A stretch of 64,000 bases of DNA from Crocodylus rhombifer. Its lineage: Eukaryota; Chordata; Crocodylia; Crocodylidae. The DNA lies in the NCBI GenBank assembly GCA_038503035.1, contig JAVSML010020426.1, positions 27,966-91,965 on the forward strand, written 5' to 3'. This document shows positions 57,340 through 64,000 of the stretch, in pieces. A program made the position numbers and the translations under genes. Each line of letters opens with the position of its first letter. Positions within the stretch are counted from its first letter, which is position 1. Below the pieces are notes generated by a model, which searched no databases, was not told where the DNA came from, and saw only the letters and a list, made by a program, of their open reading frames with translations.

Positions 57340-59530
57340 TCAGTATTCAAAGCGTACACAGTCTCTGCAAAGAAAGTCTGGCAAGGCTTGCAAGGGAGTT
57401 TCCCCAGGTATTCTCTGAGGAATTAGGAATGTACTCAGGTCCACCTGTGATGTTCCAAATGGATCCTGCGATAGCCCCTATCTTTATAAAGGCTCAGAAT
57501 GGACCTTTCGTACTACGGCTGAAAATTGATGCAGATTAGATTGGCTTATTGAGCAAAGGGTACTCCAGCCAATCATACATACAAGCTGGGCCACACCAAT
57601 TGTTCCTGTTTTAAAACTTAATGGGAGTGTTTGCATCTGTGGGGATTATAAGTGCACTGTTAATAAAGCACTTAAGCAGGACCTTCACCTAGTGCCTGCC
57701 CTTAACCAGTTACTGTTTTTTCTGGCAGGAGGGAAGGTTTTTGACTTCACTCAAGCCTATCAGCAATTGATAGTGGACAACAAGGCTGCTGAGGCCCAAA
57801 CAATTACACACTGGGGAACGTTCCATGTCAAGCACCTCCAGTTTGGAATTTCTGTGGCACCAGAGATTTTCCACTGGTTCATGGAAAAAATGCTAGCAGG
57901 AATTCCCAGGGTTGTTGTTACTTTAGAACAATAACTTCAACAGAGAGGAACTACGCAAAGATTAATAAACAAGCATTGGTGAACATTGCAGGAGTTAAAA
58001 AAATTCACAATTACATTTATGGCCACAAATTTGGAATCCGAATAGACCACAAACCCCTTCTTGGGATTTTTACTACGGAGAAACCAACTCCTCCTATTTT
58101 GTCTCCCTGTATGCAACACTGGAGCATCATGCTAAATGCATACGGCCACATGCTCATGTACAAACCTGGGAAAACAATTGCAAATGCTGATGCATTGAGC
58201 CGCCTACCACTACAAATACCTGATTGTGCTATTCCTCTGCCAACAGAAGTCCTCGTGCTGGAATCCATGCCAGAAGCCCCACTTCAGGCTGATTAGACAG
58301 CAAGGATGACTGCAAAAGACCCGATCCTTGCCCATATCCTTAACTAGGTGTGGAGGGGCTGGCCTGCAGACAAATTGGCCACCCACAAGGGTTGCCTCTT
58401 GTGGGGAAATTGTGTTGTAATTCCAGAAGCAGGACACCCAGGCACTGTAAGGATGAACGTGCTGGCAAGAAGTTATGTATGGTGGCCAGGTATGGACAAT
58501 GACAAAGAAAGGGTTGTGAGGGAGTGCAGTATTCATCAAGCAACTCGTCATAATCCACAGAAGGTACCAGTATTCCCTTGGGAAATGACAAAGAAACCCT
58601 GGTCACACATCCACATTGATTTTGCTGGCCTTTTTCAAGTTAAGAACTAATTGTTGTTGACTTATACTCAAAATGGCTTGGAAGTGATTATCGTCTCAAC
58701 TCTTACATCAGCTGCCACTATAACAGCTTTCCATCAGCTGTTTGCAACCCATGGGGTGCCCAACGCTATCATTTCTGATAATGGCAGTCTATTCACCTCA
58801 GCAGAGTTCCAAGATTTTGCCAGCCACAACTTCGTTTGAACTGTTACCATTGCACCTTGCAGGCTACAGGCCAATGGGCAAGCTGAGTGAACGGTGCAGA
58901 CTACAAAAGATGAACTGAAAAGGAACGTTGTAGGAGACTGACCTACCAGACTGGCCAGATTTCTGTTTGCTCAACATGTAATTCCTTGCCCTACAACAGG
59001 GTCCAGCCCATTAGAGCTTCTTATGGGTCGTCGTCTCAAAACATGCCTTGACAATGTTAACCCTGAACTTGCGAGACATGCAGTTTAGAAAAGACAAGGA
59101 GTTGGACTCTGCATTGGCATCTGGTACCTTAAGTCTTTTCGTTTCACAAGAGACTGCATGTGCTTGGAACTACAGGACAGGCCTACAGTGGGTTCAGTCT
59201 AAAACTGTAAGCGCCACAGGACCTGTATCATATAGAGTCTGGACTGATGACAGACAAGTTTGGAAACGTCATGTGGACCAGCTGCGTGGGCATTTTACTG
59301 ATAACCCTTCACCTGAGCAATCTCTAAGCACCAATCCACCACTGACAGACAGGGATTCATTGGGGAAGTGCCTACCCATTTCCACCCATGCAAACCCTTT
59401 GCCATCAGTATCAGACGGAAGCATTGCTGTTGAGTCTCCAGATATGACCAGGCATGACCAGGTGCAGCTGGGCCCTTTCAGCCTATGCTGAACCCATCAC
59501 TGAGTCCAGTTCTAAGGGAAGACCACAGTG
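57340..59530 (+). pseudogene. Ty3/gypsy retrotransposon pol remnant
   Basis: Plus-strand pol of an LTR retrotransposon in broken frames. Before the RT come 'GPPVMFQMDPAIAPIFIKA' and 'GPFVLRLKIDAD' near 57440-57530. The RT follows: 'VPVLKLNGSVCICGDYK' near 57604, 'DFTQAYQQLIVDN' near 57740, 'LQFGISVAPEIFHWFME' near 57838. It stops at 'GIPRVVVTLEQ', exactly where the catalytic YLDD-type motif should be, and the following RT segment is deleted. RNase H resumes at about 57976 ('IRIDHKPLLGIF', 'NADALSRLPL'). The integrase follows, with zinc-binding HHCC partly changed ('GHPGTV', 'RECSIHQ') and core 'HIDFAGLF', 'ISDNGSLFTSAEF', 'ANGQAE' keeping D, D and E. Stops at about 58648 and 58838, among others, disable it. 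It lies in a CLUAP1 intron, antisense to the gene. Confidence 0.9.
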
Positions 59531-59559
59531 GAAGCGGAGTCCTCTCAAATGGTTAGCTG

Positions 59560-59915
59560 ACTATTCTGTCTAGAGGAAAGGGGTCCTGTGTCTTATTGTG
59601 TTTTCCTAGCACTGTCCCTTTAAGGCCAAAGCCCTCATGTTCAGCACTGAAGGGCTTAGTTGCTTGTGGCAGTTTTGCAGCACTGGGGACTCCATGTGCT
59701 CTGCCATGAGAAGCCAGGGGCTTTCTCGGCTCCTCTCCCTCCACAGAACTGGACTGGGTCAAGTCAGAGGCAGAGCAAGTATAAGTTGTGCATACATGTA
59801 CTGAAGGCAATTATTAATATCCACCCTGGATATGATTCCAAACAGTTATAATAATAAATGCTAATTCAACACAGGAGTGCCCAGAGTGTTGCTGCTGAAC
59901 TCACAACATATCAGG
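59560..59915 (+). mobile_element. possible 3' LTR of the Ty3/gypsy element
   Basis: Downstream of the integrase remnant. It contains a TCCCTTTAAGGCC stretch (59607-59620) and an AATAAA-type signal near 59850, as expected for an LTR. The 5' LTR was not found for comparison, so the limits are estimates. Confidence 0.35.
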
Positions 59916-61151
59916 TGGTGAGACAGGTCATGCCACATGCATGGACATGCAGAGCACCTCCAGAAGGTAAGTACGGGATAGTGGGATTGAGGCCCCTGTA
60001 GGGAGGGAGCTGGGCTGGGCTGGGGCTGCTACCCAGCCGGGTAGGGCTTGGGGCCTGGGGCTCAATGCGCAGCTTCAGGGCCCCAGCAGAAAGCAGGACT
60101 GGGTTGTGGGTGTCTTGTCCAGGGGAGGGGGAGGGCTACTCCCCGCTGCTGCACGCACTCCCAGGGGGCACCTGTGCACCCCAGATCTGTGTGCAGAGCA
60201 GGTGCAGGCTGCAGGTGTGGGCTTCAGACCTGCTTCCCTCCCCTGGGGCCTCTGCAGTCCAGTAGGCATGAGCAAGCATGGCTGGGCTGCAGAGGCCCTG
60301 AAGGAGGGAAGCAGGGCAAGAGCGTACAGGGCTAAAGCTGCACTAGGCAATGCTCTGGGTGGGCAGCAGGGAATATGGGGGGGGGGGGGAACTATGGCAA
60401 ATTTTAGGGAGGCTGCAGCCCCCCCATAGCTCCTGCTCCACCACTGCAGTGCCTCTGGAGAAGTGGCGCACAGCAGCGGGAGCTGCCCTGGCCTCCCTGC
60501 ACCTCCCAGACGAACAGCAGCTTAGTCCCACATGCCCCACCCTGCCCCAGCAAGGGCAAGCAGTGGCAGGGCATGGTGGGGGATGCCCCTCACAAAGTTT
60601 GATAACCCTTGTCCTAAGTCATTTATGAGTTTTTGTAAATTTTAGTCAACGACTCTGGAACTTGCTGCTGGCACAGTGTATCTGTGTTACCACAGACTCT
60701 GTCTTCTAAGCACCGTCCCAGAATCATTAGCAAGCAGGCACTTCTTTGATTCTAAAAACTGTAACTGCCTCCACCTAACAGTTCTTTATTTTAAAACAGT
60801 GGATTTTCCAATTTTAAAAGAACCAAACACACTTCACTGCCATGTGTAGAAAAAGCACACATAAATAGACCTTTGCCTTGGTGAACTTGTTTTTATAAAT
60901 TTGCCAGAACCAAAAACACAGTGGATCACTTCATCCATTAACTGGAGCTCACTATTACCATTAAAGCACCTAGTGGATTATTTTTTAGCATAGCCCTTTG
61001 AAGGTGACACATTTATGCATACACATGGTTTCCAAAACTTACAGTGCTGGTAAAAAGAGCTTTGTTCTTGCTATATAAATGGGAACTAGAATTAATATTT
61101 ACAGGATACAAATAAACAAGGAAGCAAAAAAATTATTATTAATTTTCTTAC
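59916..61151. other. CLUAP1 intron sequence, GC-rich at 60.0-60.6 kb
   Basis: At 59990-60600 a GC-rich block produces chance open frames on both strands. It ends at about 60612 with TTTGATAACCCTTG, whose complement resembles a hAT terminus. The remainder is AT-rich intron. Confidence 0.4.
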
Positions 61152-61235
61152 CAGAATGTTTTTAATGGCAATTTTCATCACTTTTTCAGCTTCATTTATC
61201 TCCAGAGGCCTAGCAATGGATTCTGTTCTCACTTC
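61152..61235 (-). CDS. CLUAP1: CLUAP1 (IFT38) exon at the start of the coiled coil
   Basis: An 84-bp, 28-codon exon reading '[19 protein letters not shown]' then 'MKIAIKNIL'. It matches the segment of vertebrate CLUAP1 between the N-terminal calponin-homology-like domain and the coiled coil. The acceptor is TTTGTAG/GAA and the donor CTG/GTAAGA. It starts and ends between codons and joins in frame to the exon at 47404-47537 across an intron of 13,614 bp. Together the three exons give 120 continuous codons without a stop, about 30% of a protein of roughly 410 residues. The N-terminal exons should lie beyond the window at higher coordinates or were missed at 61.3-64 kb. Confidence 0.95.
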
Positions 61236-62038
61236 CTACAAAAGACAAACAGACCACTATACTCAAGCATTGCACAAGAAAATTAATATTCACAGAACTG
61301 AAGGTGGTCAAGCAACTGTGACAAAGCTATTTTCATAATAAATTAAACAGAATGTAATATTTATATACCACTGCTCAGAGGATATCACAAAATGGGAACC
61401 TACCAAAAAGGTCAGAGTCTCCAGAGGCCAGGATTAAGAATGAGCAATTAAGACTTAATTTCAAAATGGGATGAATTTTATTCCTCTGAGCTGAAAGTAT
61501 TCTTACGGGTGCAGTTTTAGTCCCCTGCCATTAATGTTAGAGGAAATATCCTACTTACCTTGTTCAAAACATACCTCAGAAAAAAAAAAATGTCTTAAAA
61601 ATGTGATCCACAGCTGAGAATCATACAACTGATCTACTTGAACCATACAAGTATAATGTTTCAACTATCCTGACTGAGGAGCAATCAGAACTGCTCCTAT
61701 GAAGACAGCTAGCAGAAACAATCAGCAGGTACTTCCCCCTCCATGACTCCTCACATATCACGTAACATAGATGGTCAGCATTTCCTACTCTGAGAATCAA
61801 CATCCATCACCAAAACTGGTGCACTTAGCTTGGATCACAGAGGATGTGAATGTCCCTGTTAGCCTGGTCAGTTTATGAGGGAAAGAACATTCAGTTAACA
61901 TCTGTCTGTATAATATCTTAGGCAAAGGTGTTTGCCAGACCAAGCCATTGCTGAGAAATGAATGTGGCTCAAGCTCAACATAACTAAAAATGTCTTTCAC
62001 TAGCAAACAGCTCGATAAGAATTAGAAATCTCACTACT
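61236..62038. other. CLUAP1 intron, no recognised feature
   Basis: Intronic sequence upstream of the exon. The pyrimidine tract and acceptor directly precede 61235 on the minus strand. Nothing else was recognised. Confidence 0.5.
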
Positions 62039-63137
62039 GTGGCGGAATGCTGGGCTAGCGGTTCCGGCACTGCCTGGGGAGCCGCGGGCTTTATGGAGCT
62101 GTGCAAGAGTGCGGCTTGTGGGGCGGGATTGGAGGTAGCTTTATGACCGCCTTCGAGGTTCACGGAGCTGGTGCAAGTAGACGACTTAGAGTAAGTTGTT
62201 AGTTTTCTATAATAAGTTTGTAAGATGTCTGTTGGTTCACGGGGTTCCGGAGCAAGCCCTTGCTTTCCACCACTGGAACTAGTTCAATGATGGGTGTGGC
62301 TGCCGACTCCTTAAGTCCCAGAACTGGTCAACAGCTCATTGAGATGGGATGTTAGTAATAGAAGTTATTACAGAGTAAATATAAGGTAAAGTAAAAATTT
62401 GTTTTATTCACTCACCTGGCCTCACCCTCTTACGAATAAGAGGGCAGACTGGCTGGAACGAAGTTGCGGTACATACAAGTACAGAAGCATAGATATGCTG
62501 TCTAAGCTACGAAGAGAGGCAGTCAAGAAGTGGAGTCTCCGATGTTTCTTCAGTTACAGTATGCCAGATACAAAGGGGGTCTGTTGGCCCACAGGGTTTA
62601 CTAGTAAGCCCTTGCTTTCCACTACTGGAACCAGTCCAATGATAGGTGCGGCTGCCCACTAGTTAGTCCTAGGGCTGGTCAACAGCTCATGAACAGGATG
62701 AAAAATAATAAAACTGTAACGCGGTGAATTACTGTTGATTGTCGGATTTTCGAGGCCTTGGTTTTTGCTGGGATACGCCCAGGTGGGGAGGCTGAGGACC
62801 GGCTTACAGGGTGATCAATCCTGAAGGGTTGTCCAGTCGTCATCTCTGCTGTTTCCTGCTTCTTTGCCTCTTTATAGATGTTGGTTGGACTGCCTCTATG
62901 ACACTAACTATGATATAAGCTAAGCATACAGGGATAGGATAGTTTCTGTTACACAATAGTTACTAGGCAGATTTTCTACATAAGTTTCGTTTCTGCAGGT
63001 ATGACACTTACAGATAAGAAAAGAAACTTATAAAATGTGCTTGTGTAGCTTGATACAAGCGTAGAAAACTACAAAGCTTTCATTTTGATTAACAGCCAAG
63101 ACTACAAGGTCACATAAATGTGAGAATGCCGCGCGGC
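62039..63137. repeat. unclassified repetitive block with internal duplication, LTR-like
   Basis: The segment 62226-62352 and the segment 62580-62704 are diverged copies in the same orientation, 354 bp apart: both contain AAGCCCTTGCTTTCCAC and GGTCAACAGCTCAT. The block begins TGTGGCGGAATGC and ends near the 12-bp palindrome TGCCGCGCGGCA. On the minus strand a CTATAAAGAGG box lies near 62872. These features suggest an LTR or LTR pair, but no target duplication or coding sequence supports it. Confidence 0.45.
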
Positions 63138-63339
63138 AGTTATACAGAAATGAAATAAGATTTTTACAACTACAACCATAGGCAGAATATATAAATTAGA
63201 GGACTTCAGCAATACCCCAGCCTTTCTTTTTTACTAGGCTGCTCCTTAAGAAAAGGGGAAAATAAAGAGGACACATATTTGAATGACAACCTAGTAATAC
63301 CTTGCTTATTTATAGAATGGCTGACCCAGAATCTCAAAG

Positions 63340-63530
63340 GTTCTGCAAACGTCACAGTTTTAAGTCTATCCTATGAAGTAAGTATTATAATCTCCATGAT
63401 ATGGATGCAGAAACAGAGTAAGTGACCAGCCAAGCTTAAAAAAAAATTTACTGGCAGAACCAGGCATACAGCCCTAGTCTCCTCACCTGCAGGCCAATGT
63501 CTTAATCCCCCTACTTGCTAAAAAGTGCCT
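63340..63530 (+). repeat. MIR-like CORE-SINE remnant
   Basis: CTATGAAGTAAGTATTATAA, then AAACAGAGTAAGTGACC, GGCAGAACCAGG and CCTAGTCTCC follow the order of blocks known from MIR/L2-type elements of amniotes. It is strongly diverged, as expected for a family of that age. Confidence 0.5.
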
Positions 63531-64000
63531 GTAGTCCACTGCCCACTTCAAGACTTGATTTAATGTAACTACATTTTATAGGGAGACAAATTGCAAGGTC
63601 CTTACTTTGGTGTTCTTCTGTCTTTTAAGGGCTTGTCTACACTTGAAAACTAATTTGGATTAAGGTAGGATGTGAATTTGAAGCAAATAATTCCATGTGT
63701 TAATACTCTAATTCCAGAATAAAAGTGCCTTGCTCCCATTCACTTTTGAAATGAATAATCTAAATTTTAAAAGGCACTATAATTTTCCAAAAGCAGTCTC
63801 TCTGCATGGAGTTATTCAGGAATATGAAGTATTTCATATTTCAGGAGAATGACTGATATGCAGTAATTCAGGTATGCAGTATCTACGTAAGTCTAATGTG
63901 TTCTCCTCTTCTGCCTTTCTTTGTTGTGCATGGAAGTTTCACTCATCCCTCCTCTGCAGAAATATACAGCAATTTCCAGAGCCAGGTTCAATTCTGCAAT
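63531..64000. other. non-coding, no recognised feature
   Basis: AT-rich sequence. No CLUAP1 exon was recognised to the end of the window. Confidence 0.4.

Noticed and set aside
60048..60628. A possible gene with several overlapping frames
   Set aside because: GC-rich intronic sequence with frames open on both strands and no domain.

Overview
This is nuclear DNA of an amniote vertebrate, most probably a crocodilian (a turtle is the main alternative). The reasons are the density and diversity of CR1 LINEs with three different 3' terminal motifs, many hAT-type DNA elements with 8-bp target duplications, ancient MIR/tRNA-type SINE remnants, and one recognisable spliced host gene. I see no prokaryotic operons, CRISPR arrays, rRNA or functional tRNA genes. 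The species call is an inference from repeat content, not a database match.

Host gene: three coding exons of CLUAP1 (IFT38, an intraflagellar transport B subunit) lie on the minus strand at 61152-61235, 47404-47537 and 46424-46565. They keep reading frame and canonical splice sites across introns of about 13.6 kb and 838 bp. Exons for the N-terminus and the acidic C-terminus were not found in the window. Everything else with coding character belongs to transposable elements.

Layout: 1-1860 is an old minus-strand CR1 broken by a palindromic foldback element and a short CR1 tail. 2.6-12 kb holds several hAT-type elements (2649-3071, 8863-9078, 9089-9889, 10741-11525) and two plus-strand CR1 remnants. 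12.5-21.7 kb is mostly non-coding, with SINE remnants, a MITE, a GC-rich block containing an assembly gap, and a foldback hAT (17119-17851). 21775-25187 is an RTE-like LINE whose 5' part is inverted, as expected from twin priming. 25.7-29 kb is a second copy of that LINE, split by a MITE and a CR1. About 30163-33780 is the youngest-looking CR1: a 931-codon ORF2 without stops plus the end of an esterase ORF1. 33.8-37.4 kb is a nest of RTE-like LINE, hAT, CR1 tail and another CR1. 38.5-39 kb is a further CR1 end, and 39.9 kb a probable solo LTR. 40-46 kb is mostly unique. The long CLUAP1 intron (47.5-61.2 kb) contains a degraded Tx1-type LINE, a truncated foldback hAT and a degraded Ty3/gypsy retrotransposon, all plus-strand and so antisense to CLUAP1. 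62-63.1 kb is a repetitive block with an internal duplication, and 63.3-63.5 kb is a MIR-like SINE.

I found no previously undescribed multi-gene system. The most informative structures are the inverted LINE with an imperfect target duplication, the near-intact CR1 with an altered endonuclease residue, the repeated foldback hAT architecture, and a Tx1-type LINE, which is unusual in an amniote.
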